DNA from: Blattamonas nauphoetae
Taxonomy: Eukaryota > Preaxostyla > Oxymonadida
Assembly: GCA_033064195.1 (NCBI GenBank)
Contig: JARBJD010000024.1
Span: forward strand, 62,001-126,000
Length of the DNA: 64,000 nucleotides
Reading direction: 5' to 3'
The position numbers and the translations under genes are program-made. Positions 11,501 to 21,083 of this stretch are shown piece by piece. Each line of letters starts with the position of its first letter. The first letter of the stretch is position 1. Below the pieces are notes generated by a model. That model did no database searches, had not been told where the DNA came from, and saw only the letters and a program-made list of their open reading frames with translations.

Positions 11501-14500
11501 TTGTTCGAGTGGAACATCGAATGGACACAAGATGCACCTCACCTCTTCTGATCTGATCACTCTTCTCTCCGATTCTGGATCGGGTGGGATTCTGGATTCG
11601 ATTCTTCCCTCAATTGGTTCGACAGGAATCTTCACATCCGCTGAGAAGGAAGAGTTTTGGGGATATGAAACAAAGACAGCAGGATCGTCTGGATCTCTTC
11701 TGTTCTTCCGTCACCCTCACACGACAGGCGCTGTTCATCTTCATGTGAATGGAGAGGACCATTTGCATTGTGGGGAGACGCCACTTCCCTGCCAATCACT
11801 CGCTCATTCTCTCGCATCGATGAAATCTGAAAAGGAAGTTCGTCTTGACTCCTCTCTCACTCTCTCCACTGTCTTCGAATCTCTACAACCGCTCTGGACA
11901 CTCTCAGCCTCTTCAGGAAACTCTCTTGCTCTCACCCAAAATGCCCAACTCTGCCTGACATCATCCTCATCATCCACAGTCACTCTGTTTGCACTCCCTA
12001 TCACCATCGGCACTCTCACCACTGGTCGCACCACATCCCTCTTTTCGATTGCAGCTGGCTCTCTGACATTGTCAAACTGCCATTTGACAATCCCATCGTC
12101 AATCCCGTCGACCATAAATCCGATTACAATCACAGGAGGATCACTCGTCATCACATCTGGCACTATTACCCTCCCAAGTGCACTCTCGAAGAGCTTCCTA
12201 TCATCGACAGCAGGAACAACAACAATCTCAGCTGTGTCGTTCGCCAACTCTGCTCTGAGTGAACCGTTGATTTATGGAACAGGAACGATGTCTGTGAAGA
12301 ACTGTTCATTCTCAACTCTGACGTCGAAATCGACGATCTCGTTGACAGTTGGGGCATCGCAGACACTGTCGATTGGGGAGAGTGGGAAGACGACGACATT
12401 CAGAGATTGTTCGTCGTCGACAGATGGAGGAGCGATTTGTTGTTTTGTGAAAGAGACTGGAAAGCTTGTTGTTGTTTCGACATCGTTCTCGGATTGCTCT
12501 TCGTCTGGAAATGGAGGAAGCATCTTTTTGTCACTGGCATCGACGAACAACGCTCAACGAACTTGGGACTTCGACCTTTCTGGAGTGTCGTCCACTTCTG
12601 GGATCGCTGCACTCGGTTCGTCAATCTTCGTTTCTGGCTCTTATTTTGAATCGTCCATCACGCCATCTCGTTTCCCATCCGTCTCCTCGTCAACCGAACC
12701 CACACTCTTCTGGGGAACTGACACGCACTCTCTCATCTCCTCCACTCTTCTTGTCTATCTTGTCCCGCTCTCCAATGTTGTTCTGGTTGGTGGCCCATCG
12801 TCGATGGACTTTGTGTCCTGCGGACTGATTTGGGTTCCCTGCTCGACTCTTGATTTTGGGCAGTCTCGACTGGCTGCTTCGGGCGAACCCAAAAATGTGA
12901 TTTCTGTTGTTTCTAATCTTGATTTCTCGACGACAGTCACTCACAGCTCGTCCAATGAGCTGTCAATCGAAGGCGACACTCTTCATACTCTCTTCCTTTC
13001 AAGCAGTGCTCGCTTTGTCATTTCGTTTGGTTCTGTATCTTTCTCAAATCTGACGTTTCGACTCCCTTCTTCATTATCCACATCTCCACTCTTCGAACTT
13101 ACCACTGCGACGCTTTCTTTCACTTCGACTGTTTCGTTCTCAACCTCTCATTTTCTCACTCCCTTCACATCGCCTGTCTTCCTACTCCACTCTGGAACCC
13201 TCTCCACAGCGGGAACACAGTTCGACTTCTCCACCCAACTCACTCTGACCGCCGCAAGTCTCATGATCGTTGAAACAGCCTCTGTGCAGCTGACTGATTC
13301 GCTGTTCTCAAACATCAAGTCAACGAGTGATGGAGCAGCACTTCACGCGACGATCACGACGAACACTCTCACAATCGACCACTCCTCTTTCAAGAAATGC
13401 CTGTCGAGTGAGCGAGGAGGAGGGATTCTGTTGGATGTGGCTGGGATGGGAGGGAGTGGAGACTACAGGTTGTTGGGAGTGGAGTTTGGACGAGTGGAGG
13501 AGAAGAACAAGGCAGACGCAGCTGGCCACGATGTGTTTGTCGTCGGGAGGGTGCTTTCTGAAGTGGTGACGTTCAATCGATGGACAGGCTCGTTGTCTGG
13601 CTCTTCATTCGACGATCTGATGGGAATGGATGACTCGTCGCCCAATTTTGTGTCTCTCCTTCCTCTGCTGATTGGGAACGTGTTCTTCGTCGGGCCGGAT
13701 GGAAGTGATTTGGGGAGTGGGACTGAGTCCTCGCCGTTCCTGACGCTGTCGAAAGTGCTGAAGGAAGCACTGATGGTTGAGAATGAGAGGATGGGTGTTG
13801 TGATGAAGGGAGATGCAGCGATTGGGGGAGTGGTGGAGAGTGGAGGAGAACATGAGCAGACAAAGACAGTGACGATTGAGGGATCGAGGGAAGGATGTCG
13901 TATTCTGTGTTCAGTGAAGGACGAAGAGGAAGGAAGGAAGATGAAAAAGAGAGAAGCGATGATTGTGATCCGCAGACATTCATTCGAAATCTCGCATCTC
14001 GTGCTGAGCTCGTTCTCACCGTCATCAGATGTGAACGCTGTGTTCTCGATCAGCGAAACAGGAAAGCTGAAACTTGAAGGATGCTCGATTCGAAGCGAAA
14101 GCGAACTGAGCTTGTCTCTCATTTCTGTGAAGTCTTTGGGAGAGTTGGAACTGATCTCGTTCAGAACAGAGAATGTGGAGTTCGTGGGGAAGGGAGGAGT
14201 GGTTGGATGTGGAGGGGAGAGTGTGGTGAAGATGGATGGATGCGAGTTCTCGTCGACATCGTTCGAAGATGGGGCTGTTGTGTGGGGAAGAACGACACGC
14301 GGTCTCTCAATTCTCTCATCTCAGTTCATCTCGTGCGTTGGAAAGAGTTTTGGGAGTCTGATTCGAGTGAGTGTGGTGGGGTGTGTGGGGGAGATCAAGA
14401 GATGCTCATTCTTGAACTGCCGGACAGAAGTGAGGATGGACGAGAGGGCGGGAGTTGGAGGAGGCTGTGTTGTGATGGAGATGGACACACGAACAACGAA

Positions 14501-14768
14501 GACTCGCCATCTGCCCCGTTCTTGTGTTGACTTGTCAGAATCTGTGTTTGACAGCTGCGAGCTTCTGGTGATCCACGGGACAGAGCAAAGAAGATGTGTT
14601 GGAGGAAGTGGATTTCTTGTAGTGGGGAAGGAGAGAAGCGATTGGGTGTCACTCAGAGATGTCATCGTCTCAGATTGTGTGTGCTCGGAAGTGAGGAAGG
14701 GAAGGGCTTTGCGGGAGGAGTGGTTGGATGGACAGAAGCGCCTGTGCAGTCCGACCGACGAGGAATGA
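5556..14768 (+). CDS. Pmp-like giant beta-helix surface protein, copy 2
   Basis: One uninterrupted 3070-residue frame from ATG to TGA. The first ~25 residues (MFFIFYIAVAFSFS...) form a hydrophobic signal peptide, so the start is well supported and the protein should be secreted or surface-bound. Residues ~25-770 are unique to this copy. From ~7.8 kb it follows copy 1. Internal units start near 8035, 9863 and 11693, i.e. every ~1830 bases; the third is about half length and leads into the shared C-terminal part. Each unit carries Cys-Gly....Pro-Cys motifs and an almost invariant core with DGGAICC and NGGSIFL. Near 14693 one G is missing relative to copy 1, so the last ~25 residues are read in another frame. 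The old frame remains open to 14806. Function is inferred from the family only: adhesion or a surface coat. Confidence 0.88.
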   Translation: MFFIFYIAVAFSFSPPHLLTYFLHDSQSGLSSPFQIKLPSSTIFSNEHVIADSDTTLTGNRSTIITNDAHQQYSFLLLFSNSTFSLSSIDLSSDTRIFSATDSFITVRNAVITTSSHDPLFLSSSSSYHLETCHIHVENPSSLSRGLLETNSSWSGIFLISCTMDNFILNHESCLTGDYQTTSVQMISSHVSNISTTTPTTAFSAAPSISPFGRSSVVGSDWINTENAFYGQIVCDLNSESEMIGVNNTHTRSLRMGWYSPSNAAYTAKQNITSSKTFHGDSFAGCYPPAADLYGEGGALYIAASGIKVNLTSCTFTDCHAPQGGVIRVRVDYTMTMNIDLCIFISCYATDQTGVYRSHNCGTDTITKCNFNNCSHQTCGTLFFIYASKVRVSGCSFMECTATTGSHSVVETFQTNYLKDLLFSNCSVIRCSTKSSAHMYFVANCQFQALVFHPCTTGSTDYGDVRGGTKHADLPSYSSNHMPHFNQETGELDQTINFPPWKVTTSGKNDAYCGFFGNKCQTVAYVLALCTAQNRARNAYAMQAITLLDTTHSIPAVPLADKAITIQGEKSGSAFNTKLIASTPTATFLSVTTGRLFVKDLHLVALSGGVFLEVAGTGQGKVTGCKMDTTMTGTMSTAFATCATGTLTIETSTFTGLTLSATALISATSGTLTITSSTASSINLAKNGLITTSGTSVTVTGSTFSSISNKNGDGGVLSVTLGSSNSLTVTTSSFKLNSATGRGGAVFVSTTSTQTQTESTAPFLTFGWGNEMCSADEGQNVFVSCSSISTELASRQWTTLKPALPERNLITAERETFKIVDGMSSEKLLYHWYPHTSGEVHLHSVGEDHTNCGVLELACVTMETAMTNMKTMKVVLIDSAFVRSTVFQSTAETWTLRQSSGCSLTLQDDGQIEIASGVNSALTLDTLTLNVGILTVGRSSSLFSVAAGTLTFSSCKLTIPSTIPATLIPITVTGGSLVITSGTVSLPPTLSSTFVKTSAGTTTISGVSFGNSALSESLISGTGTMSVKNCSFSTLTSKSTISLTVGASQTLSIGESGKTTTFRDCSSSTDGGAICCFVKETGKLVVVSTSFSDCSSSGNGGSIFLSLASTNNAQRTWDFDLSGTWFSTDSAANGAAIYVSGSYFETAITPSRFPSVSTSTPPPLFWGTDSNSSVSSSLLVYLIPISNIVSVGGTGAIDIDDCGHFGVPCLTIGKGLERAIPSSDTIQIKVHANSALKSSYSVVSSLSVWIVGDVQASNGYLTVTTVASDTLLASSGSLSISQLAFTGTSGRDNPFFQLSSGASLALTSCSFTGFSSFHTGSIVFGRSSVSNGLKLTNVAFSSCSATAGGGVIDVTLSSSASLALSGSVSFTDCSSGSSHGHKIRLHSSDLITLLSDSGSGGILDSILPSIGSTGIFTSAEKEDFWGFETQTGGSSGSLLFFRHPHTTGAVHLHENGEDHLHCGETTLPCLSLAHSLMSMKSEKEVRLDSSLTLTAALMSSHAVWTLSASSTDSLSLTQNAQISLKASPSSTVTFSSLPMTISNLTSGRTTPMFSVESGSLTLSNCKITVPSAIPATLIPMTITGGSLVITSGTITLPSALSKSFLSSTAGTTTISGVSFGNSALSEPLIYGTGTMSVKNCSFSTLTSKSTISLTVGASQTLSIGESGKTTTFRDCSSSTDGGAICCFVKETGKLVVVSTSFSDCSSSGNGGSIFLSLTSTNNAQRTWDFDLSGASFSTDSAAEGAAVFVSGSFFETAIATSRFPTVSSSTEPTLFWGTDSKTTVSSSLLVYLVTIGNVVSVGGSNSHDIDDCGHFGVPCLTIGKGLERAIPSSNTIQITVHTNSPLKSSYSVASSLSVWIVGDVQASNGYLTVTTVASDTLIASSGSLSISQLAFTGTSDRSVSFFQLSSGGSLALTLCEFSGFSSSVGGSIVSGTSSVSNGLKLTNVAFSSCSSSLDGGVIAVTLSSSASLALSGSVSFTDCSSGTSNGHKMHLTSSDLITLLSDSGSGGILDSILPSIGSTGIFTSAEKEEFWGYETKTAGSSGSLLFFRHPHTTGAVHLHVNGEDHLHCGETPLPCQSLAHSLASMKSEKEVRLDSSLTLSTVFESLQPLWTLSASSGNSLALTQNAQLCLTSSSSSTVTLFALPITIGTLTTGRTTSLFSIAAGSLTLSNCHLTIPSSIPSTINPITITGGSLVITSGTITLPSALSKSFLSSTAGTTTISAVSFANSALSEPLIYGTGTMSVKNCSFSTLTSKSTISLTVGASQTLSIGESGKTTTFRDCSSSTDGGAICCFVKETGKLVVVSTSFSDCSSSGNGGSIFLSLASTNNAQRTWDFDLSGVSSTSGIAALGSSIFVSGSYFESSITPSRFPSVSSSTEPTLFWGTDTHSLISSTLLVYLVPLSNVVLVGGPSSMDFVSCGLIWVPCSTLDFGQSRLAASGEPKNVISVVSNLDFSTTVTHSSSNELSIEGDTLHTLFLSSSARFVISFGSVSFSNLTFRLPSSLSTSPLFELTTATLSFTSTVSFSTSHFLTPFTSPVFLLHSGTLSTAGTQFDFSTQLTLTAASLMIVETASVQLTDSLFSNIKSTSDGAALHATITTNTLTIDHSSFKKCLSSERGGGILLDVAGMGGSGDYRLLGVEFGRVEEKNKADAAGHDVFVVGRVLSEVVTFNRWTGSLSGSSFDDLMGMDDSSPNFVSLLPLLIGNVFFVGPDGSDLGSGTESSPFLTLSKVLKEALMVENERMGVVMKGDAAIGGVVESGGEHEQTKTVTIEGSREGCRILCSVKDEEEGRKMKKREAMIVIRRHSFEISHLVLSSFSPSSDVNAVFSISETGKLKLEGCSIRSESELSLSLISVKSLGELELISFRTENVEFVGKGGVVGCGGESVVKMDGCEFSSTSFEDGAVVWGRTTRGLSILSSQFISCVGKSFGSLIRVSVVGCVGEIKRCSFLNCRTEVRMDERAGVGGGCVVMEMDTRTTKTRHLPRSCVDLSESVFDSCELLVIHGTEQRRCVGGSGFLVVGKERSDWVSLRDVIVSDCVCSEVRKGRALREEWLDGQKRLCSPTDEE
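8035..12690 (+). repeat. ~1.83 kb internal tandem units of the Pmp-like gene
   Basis: Unit starts (the LLxxxxPHTxG segment) lie near 8035, 9863 and 11693. Copy 1 has two matching starts near 224 and 2048. A ~300 base core is nearly identical in all five units (about 790-1090, 2620-2930, 8600-8915, 10430-10745 and 12260-12575), while flanking parts differ more. This suggests recent unequal exchange or gene conversion. Confidence 0.8.
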
Positions 14769-15430
14769 AAGCGGCACGAAAGCAAGTTGGATCAGTTCAA
14801 ATCTGAGAAATGGCGAGTTTGGAGTCGATTTAGATATTCACACGATTTTTGGTTGTTTTGGTGGATGTGTTCTTTTTTGTGATCCTTTCAGTCTTCACAC
14901 GCTCTATTCTATCACTCCTCCATCCCTCCACTCTATCAATCTCTCCTGTTATCTTTGTTCTTCATCCTTATTCACTATTCCAGATCTTCTTTTCGCTATT
15001 CACATCACATTGTTTTCCAGAAAAGCGAAGATCTTATTTAAATTGTGTTTCACGTCTCTTTATTATCGTATTGTTGACTACCTTTGTTGATGTGCTAAAA
15101 AAAGGACCACGGGGAGTGTTTCGATCTGTGTATCTGTATTCTTCGAGATGGCCCTTTATTTGGATTCTAGTACGATAATCCATGGCGTATGTTGAGAATT
15201 CGGAGAAAGATTCGACAAGAGCAGGTGCTCTCTCCGAGGTTGAACTCGGTATCGTACTTTTTTTACACTTATTATCTGTTTAGAGCAATTTCCAGATCAT
15301 GTTCTCTCAAAGTGTGTTCTCTCATGACATGCATTCATATTGTTTCTTGAACGTCTCAGAATCTTTTCAAACTGCGACTATGAAACGCTTAAAGAATTGA
15401 ACGTGACCTGTCTCCGTTTCTCGAAGATTC
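14769..15430. other. Intergenic; residual old C-terminus and duplicated 3' flank
   Basis: Bases 14769-14806 still read in the frame used by the C-terminus of copy 1 and end in the same residues (GSVQI). Bases 14807-15022 are the second copy of the duplicated 3' flank. The rest is AT-rich. The 5' end of the next gene may lie here, for example an ATG at 15299, but I could not connect it. Confidence 0.45.
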
Positions 15431-16781
15431 TTGAAGACGATCAGTTCTGCGCTCCTTCCTATTTCATTTTTGTCACAAGGCTTTGGACAAAGGGAGCACT
15501 GGAAGAATTGGAGCGGAAACAAAGCACTTTTCGACATCCCGACTCAGAATGGTCTTCACTTAGTGAGTACAACCCACGTGCACGCCAAGCATGCCCTCTC
15601 TCTTTTATTAAACATTCTCCGACCCATTCCAACTCCCTCGACCCTTATCTCATATTTCTGTTTGCTTTCCAGTATAACAACAAGACATACTTCCATTCAT
15701 TCGGAATAAGCAAAGAAGGTCCTCTGGTAACAATCGCGTATGCATTCTCCCCTTCTGATTGAGATTAACCTCAGATTGTACGACAGATTGGCTACCAATC
15801 AACAGACTGTCACTGTCCGCAAAGGTCGTCAAATTACAAAGAAACTGTGTGGAAACACAGTTCCCTTTGTTTTCTACTGTCTCGGAGTCATCACCGTGGT
15901 GGCCCTCTGTGGTGTCGGGTTCGCAGGGTGGGGCTTCGCTATGTCAGCCACCCATTACGATTATCGAACAACCGGGTTTGACTATTGGCTCTTGGCGAAC
16001 AGCATCCTCTGTGTCGCCGTGCTGATTGTATCTCTTCTGTTCTTCTTCTTTGTGGAAACGACGTGGGAGATGTTTCTCCTGAACCTTGTGGATGCCTTCC
16101 TCCTGGTCCCAGCATTCTGGATGATAAGATTATGACCTCGACGCATTGGTTCGGATTCATCCCGTATTCGTTAGCGATTATTGGCTTGTTTGGCTATCTG
16201 ATCTTTCTTGCTTGCTCCAAATCCTCTGTTTTTGGGGTCTTAGCCTTCACTGTTTTAATCTCCTCTGCCAGCTACGTTCTCGCCATTCTCAAGTTCGACG
16301 GTCTGCCATCTTGACTTCTTCACATTCAATATATTATTCTTCTTCATTTTTATATTCCCACAATGACGCTCTTCTCAATTTAGGTCTTGAGTTCTTCTGG
16401 ATCTTCTCCATGATGCCCTTTCTCGTAATGATCCCAGTGGCTGTTCCGGCCTTGACCTATGTCGTCAGTTATTATGGGCTTGGTATCCGTTCATCGAAGT
16501 GGAAAGGCGTCGCGTTCGGACTCGTTTTCGCCGCGTATTATGTTGTGACACCAGCAATCCTCATCTCCGATAACATATTGCCATGGAACTACCATCTCAG
16601 CATGATCCCACTTTATCTGGCCTATGCTATTGTTTCTATCATCGTCTTGATAAGGACATTCCGCCAAGTGAAGGATCACAAGTCGTTCATGGATCACTCC
16701 AGAAAGGAGCGAGATACGGAAAAGCAAATGTCGGGAGCCCAACTGTATAAGACAATTGTCGAATACCTCAAGGAAGAATGA
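15431..16781 (+). CDS. Multi-pass membrane protein, about seven TM segments, several introns
   Basis: Coding sense changes frame several times and introns repair it. Proposed exons are up to 15562, 15673-15737, 15775 to 16105 (or 16027), 16129-16300 and 16384-16781 (TGA). Introns 15563-15672 (GTGAGT..CAG, 110 nt), 15738-15774 (GTATGC..CAG, 37 nt) and 16301-16383 (GTCTGC..TAG, 83 nt) join frames exactly. The intron ending at 16128 is ambiguous: 23 nt from GTCCCA or 101 nt from GTATCT. The product has a short N-terminal extracellular-type region (YNNKTYFHSFG), about seven hydrophobic segments, and a charged tail ending YLKEE. Layout resembles seven-TM receptor-like or Golgi-type membrane proteins, but I do not recognise the family. 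No ATG is found in the first exon, so the start is unresolved. Confidence 0.6.
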
Positions 16782-17367
16782 AGAAGGACACGAATTCAAT
16801 GTGATCCACCTCATTCTTTTTATCCTTCTGGTTTATGAATATGACGATCTTTTCATAGTTTTATCTCGTCATGTCTAAGCGTCAAATATTGACCCTTCTG
16901 TTATTCTTGTTTTGCTGGAAACAGATGCGCAGAAAACCGGACAAAGTGGAAAATGGATATGAACAGAGAGAGGAGTGTTATTGAAGAAATTCATAATGGA
17001 AAAAGTGAACAAAGTGAGTATAAAGGAGATTGAAATCACACTTAAAAGTTCTCATGAAATGCGAAATGAAGTGAAGTCAACAGATCTTGAAGATCAAGGA
17101 GAGACCTGTGGGTCAGTATGATTCATGAATCGACTGAAAAGAATGGAGCACAAAACAAGCTGCGTGGGAACACAGAAATGTTTAATCAACGATAAGGAAG
17201 AATAAAAGAAGTTTGAAGAGATGAGTGACAAGGAGGAACTAAAACACCTGTTCGCGTTCGAAAATTTGCAAGATCGCTTGGATGATCAAATTTCACTTTC
17301 GTTGGGGCAACTGGGTACTTAAGCAGTGGCGGATAGCGAGAATTTCAGTTGAGGTTTCCGGACTGAT
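16782..17367. other. Intergenic, nothing recognised
   Basis: AT-rich sequence with stops in all frames. No repeat or RNA gene was recognised. Confidence 0.5.
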
Positions 17368-18057
17368 TTATTGCCTTTGAGTAGAGTTTATTCCCAAAAA
17401 GACCAGAATATCGGATGAGTGGATCCTCACGTCGTTTCCGTCTTTCGTTGATTTGTCGTGAAACAGTGATTGTTCGATTCCTTCAACAAAACCTTCTTGT
17501 TCCAGGGTATGCAATATTAGCTTTTCTCTGCCCACAATTTCTGTTCTATTGGTCTTCCAATTGTTGATAGTCCGAGATAGGAACCAGATAGTGGATTTAT
17601 GGGTGCTTTCGCGTTCCACTTTTGAGAGGAGGGACTGGAAGACCATTGGGATGGGAGAAGAATCAAAGAAATACTGTGTCGGTTGGTAGAATACATTCAC
17701 TTCAATGAAAGAGAACATTAATTCCAACGTGGTTTGATATTCATAGCTCATCCACGGGAGCAGAGAATTGTTACTGACCTGGACGAGAGATGGTTCGATT
17801 GGCATCAATACTTCATGCAGCACAATATCTCTGATTGACTGAGGGTCAGTGATAGAATTGGTAGAGAGGGCTTGAGTAGAGCTGGGCAATGAGAGCTTGA
17901 CGCCATAATCGAGAATGTTGAGGATTTCGGATATGATATCCTGATCAACAAACATTGAGAGATGCTGCACGTGAGGGGTTGAAAGGATTCTGGGAAAGAG
18001 TTTGGAGGTGACGAGAGTCAGGCGTGTTGAAGGTGAACGATAGAGTGTTCTCCACAA
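17368..18057 (-). pseudogene. 5'-truncated member of the helical-repeat protein family
   Basis: An open frame of 229 codons without an ATG (the first codon of the open stretch is TTG, preceded by TGA), ending in TAA. The sequence has the layout of the 357-residue neighbour at 18838-19911: a helix with RLTLVTSKLFPRIL (compare RSRLVESDLITNII), then a CVKL/GVKLSLPSS segment, a helix-rich middle, and a late ...EGFVEGIEQ / EGFEGTLEQ motif. About 130 N-terminal residues are missing. I recall this as a large family of unknown function in Blattamonas. It could be a broken copy, or its first exon lies upstream and was not found. Confidence 0.5.
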
Positions 18058-18837
18058 TCACTGTATATGATGATGACAATAGCACAGTGATCGACCCCAC
18101 AAACACATCGGCAGGGTTTGGGTAACCTTTTCCAACGATGTTTATTTATTCATCGATTGTGTTTGGACGATTCATCTTTCGGCTAATCAAAGAAAAGAGT
18201 TTTGAAACTTTCCTAAAAAGCCCCTGATGAAAATCGTAGCCATCTCTGACCATTGAAACAAGTGCGATGAAGGTATGAGACAGAGTTCCTATTGATACTT
18301 GAGATGTCGGATTCCACCTCAGAAATGGATAGTACGCTGGTTCAATCAGACGATAATGAGGAGAAAAAGGGGATACAATTTGAATAGCTCATGGTGATTC
18401 AGATTATTTCTTAATTACGGGACGATCAAACTCGTTGATGATGGACGAACTCATCTGGAGGAACCGTGCTGTAAAAACAAAATTATCTATCAGGAAAGCA
18501 GGATTAACATGATATCAAAGAAGAAAAACTGTGAATCTAGAAACTGTGAATAAAAGCCTTGATTGGGAAAGAAAATCTGGTCACAATGCATCGTTTAGGG
18601 ACGCCAGGAATTGTTTGGAGAGAGAACGGTTGACGATATGACAGTCAAAGACAGCCACGTTGAGAACGACGAACCCAAAAGAGCAGACCATTTCTGGACG
18701 ATTGGGGGCGATTAAAGACGATCTGTTCGTCTACACCAGTAATTAGAGCATTCCCAACATCCGAGGAGAGTCCGCGCAAACATGTATGGAGTGATTAGAG
18801 AGAGTGGTCTTCGCTTGGTCATTGGAGATGCAACCAG
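18058..18837. other. Intergenic between two paralogues
   Basis: No intact gene. Stops occur in all frames. Short stretches look like eroded copies of the neighbouring family, but I cannot align them with confidence. Confidence 0.35.
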
Positions 18838-19911
18838 TCATGGGTCTTCCAAATTCGATCCCAGAATTTGTGAGAGTATCAAACACATGTAAACAAAATG
18901 GGAGTTTGAATGTCCGCGTGTGTCATGCATCAGTTTCTGTTCGAGCGTGCCTTCGAAGCCTTCCGAAAACAGAGCTTGCATCATCCATTTCCCGTATTTA
19001 ATCACTTCTGCACCTTCTGCGGTCCAATCTGTCAGCGAATCGTCGATGTCATTGAGAGTTATCCAGAGATGATGAATGTATTCGATTGATGAGAAACAAC
19101 GAGTTAATGCCATCAGAATCGGAGATGCGACGACATAGTCCAATATTGGACGATGAAATGGGCCGATTCGAAGGAGTGTGCCCAAAAGGAACAGGAATGA
19201 GCTGAGCAATGCTTCATCGAAGATGATCCAATTTGAGATAAGAAATGTGACAAAATGAGACGATGAAAGAACGACCTTTTGAAAGATCACTTCACAATGG
19301 TTGTATTTGTCGACTGATGTAGTGATGCCAAGGTCACTGAGATATGACGGATATGTTAATTTGACGCAAAAGATTATGATTTCGATGATATTGCCGAGAA
19401 TTGCTTCATTTCCAGAAATTTGGAGTGTCTGAGGTTGAACAGTCGCTATGATATTGGTGATGAGATCTGATTCCACGAGACGAGATCGAATTTCAAGTGA
19501 TGAGGTTTTCATTGTTGTTTTGATGAATGATAACGTTGTTGCAACTATAGTCGAGTGAGGAGATGACAACAGAGTGTGAATGCCCTCAAGAAACCCAGAA
19601 GGCGAACCATCTGAAGAGGGAACGGGCTCAGTGATGAGTTTCGCGGTAAAATCTGGTTCGCCCCATTTCGGTTCGAGGCTCTTCAGAAATTGAGCAGCTC
19701 TGTCTTGAAGGATAGTATCAAACGGGTGGTCTGCTTTCACGAGGGCCACAAGCGAACAGTACATCGTTGATTTGTCCACAAATGACAAGTCTGAGATCAC
19801 TCCGATATTTAGAAATGGTTCTCGCAATGTGTCGATAGTCGAATTTGGATCGGGGAAGCGGTTCAGACAGGAATCATTGACGTCGTTCAATATTTCTGAT
19901 TCTTCTTCCAT
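18838..19911 (-). CDS. Helical-repeat (ARM/HEAT-like) protein of unknown function
   Basis: Complete frame of 357 residues from ATG (19911) to TGA. The order of segments is: an acidic start (MEEESEI), an F-VDKS-MYCSLVALVKA segment, an RAAQFLKSL helix, a ~50-residue stretch ending STIVATTLSFI, then RSRLVESDLI and a series of hydrophobic helices, ending in EGFEGTLEQKLMHD. This pattern matches a large lineage-specific family I associate with Blattamonas, whose members share Val-Lys...Ala..FLKS and a late E.kL.nD motif. Helices of ~20-40 residues in series suggest an alpha-solenoid. No signal peptide or membrane segment is convincing. Function unknown. A truncated paralogue lies just downstream. 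Confidence 0.75.
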   Translation of the reverse strand: MEEESEILNDVNDSCLNRFPDPNSTIDTLREPFLNIGVISDLSFVDKSTMYCSLVALVKADHPFDTILQDRAAQFLKSLEPKWGEPDFTAKLITEPVPSSDGSPSGFLEGIHTLLSSPHSTIVATTLSFIKTTMKTSSLEIRSRLVESDLITNIIATVQPQTLQISGNEAILGNIIEIIIFCVKLTYPSYLSDLGITTSVDKYNHCEVIFQKVVLSSSHFVTFLISNWIIFDEALLSSFLFLLGTLLRIGPFHRPILDYVVASPILMALTRCFSSIEYIHHLWITLNDIDDSLTDWTAEGAEVIKYGKWMMQALFSEGFEGTLEQKLMHDTRGHSNSHFVYMCLILSQILGSNLEDP

Positions 19912-21083
19912 TCAAAACGAAAGCGGATCATCCCATTGTGCGCATCAATCAGTCTCTCGACAAACCATTTGCACAAATCACGAATTATTCGAAGGAATGT
20001 AATGAAAGTGAAGAGAAGAATGAGATGAATCAATTTTGATGAAGATAATGAGCCTGTCTGGCTTGTTGGACTTTCGTCGAGAATATCTCAGTCGATGTCC
20101 ATGTGTCTATAATCTTCACTTTCCAACAGCAAGCAACAAAGCAGGTGAAGCCAGATCCTTTAAAATGTGAATGAGAGATACTTCTGATTCTGAATGACAG
20201 ATGAAGAGAGGCGACGATTCGCGCTCATTCAAATGACGTCAGAACCGCATGTGTGTTCGGAAATGTCATGTTGAAACAATGGGATGGGAGTTGCGATTCG
20301 TGTAATGTCGATATCGTTCAGTTCAGTGAAATGGAATTCGTGTTCAGTGATCACTGAAAAATCGTCATAGAAACAGGTGACAGGCAAAATAAATCAACTG
20401 CTGTCCATCCCACGAAGGCTAAAGATCAACAAATGACGGACTGGTTCATCTCCTTTGTTTCACCAGCAAACATCATCTGTTTCCCAGTTTGGGCCACTTT
20501 TGGTCCTTGATTCTTCTATTATTTCTGCGGATGCTTGATTGTGGGGAGAGTAGCCCAGAGAGGTTGATCATTACGAGATCATGACCTTCTGAAAGATCAT
20601 CTCACGATGGTTGAATGTGAAGACTGGAGTCAAATGTAATGATCCAGACTTGAGTGTGGATTATCGTTTCATTTACTGAAATGGGCAGCGTGTGAGGTTA
20701 AACTATCGCAAAGAGATTTGAGATGAGATGGGTCGTGATGAAGACGAAGTTGTGGATGATTATGTCTTTCAAGAGTATCGACGGGTACAGAATCAACTAA
20801 ATTGCGTGATAAAGAACAGAGACATGTCCGTCATCGGCTCCCGGCTCGCTTTGGGCTCAGATAATAAATGTGAATCGATTGAAGTCAAAATAACGGGAGG
20901 ATCATCTCCACTCCTCATTTTTGGACCGGACATCGTTTATGATTTGTGAATTCGTCGAAACATACAAGATCTAGTCCTCTTTCTTACTTTTCTCGTCATA
21001 TCTTTCTTCGATTCCAGTCTCAAATTTTCTGGTTTTGAACCTAAGGGTCCATTTTTTCTCGCACACTGGCGAACGCCGGGGAC
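19912..21083. other. Intergenic with a relic of the helical-repeat family
   Basis: Around 20575-20720 short stretches resemble the coding DNA of the 18838-19911 gene: ccttctgaaagatca near 20585 matches 19275-19290, and tgaggttaaac near 20693 matches 19431-19441. Frames are broken. A 73-codon ORF at 20728-20949 has no recognisable content and is not called. The remainder shows nothing. Confidence 0.4.

Noticed and set aside
20728-20949. 73-codon ORF starting MGRDEDEV
   Set aside because: Short, no motif, in a region with relics of another gene; expected by chance in this length.
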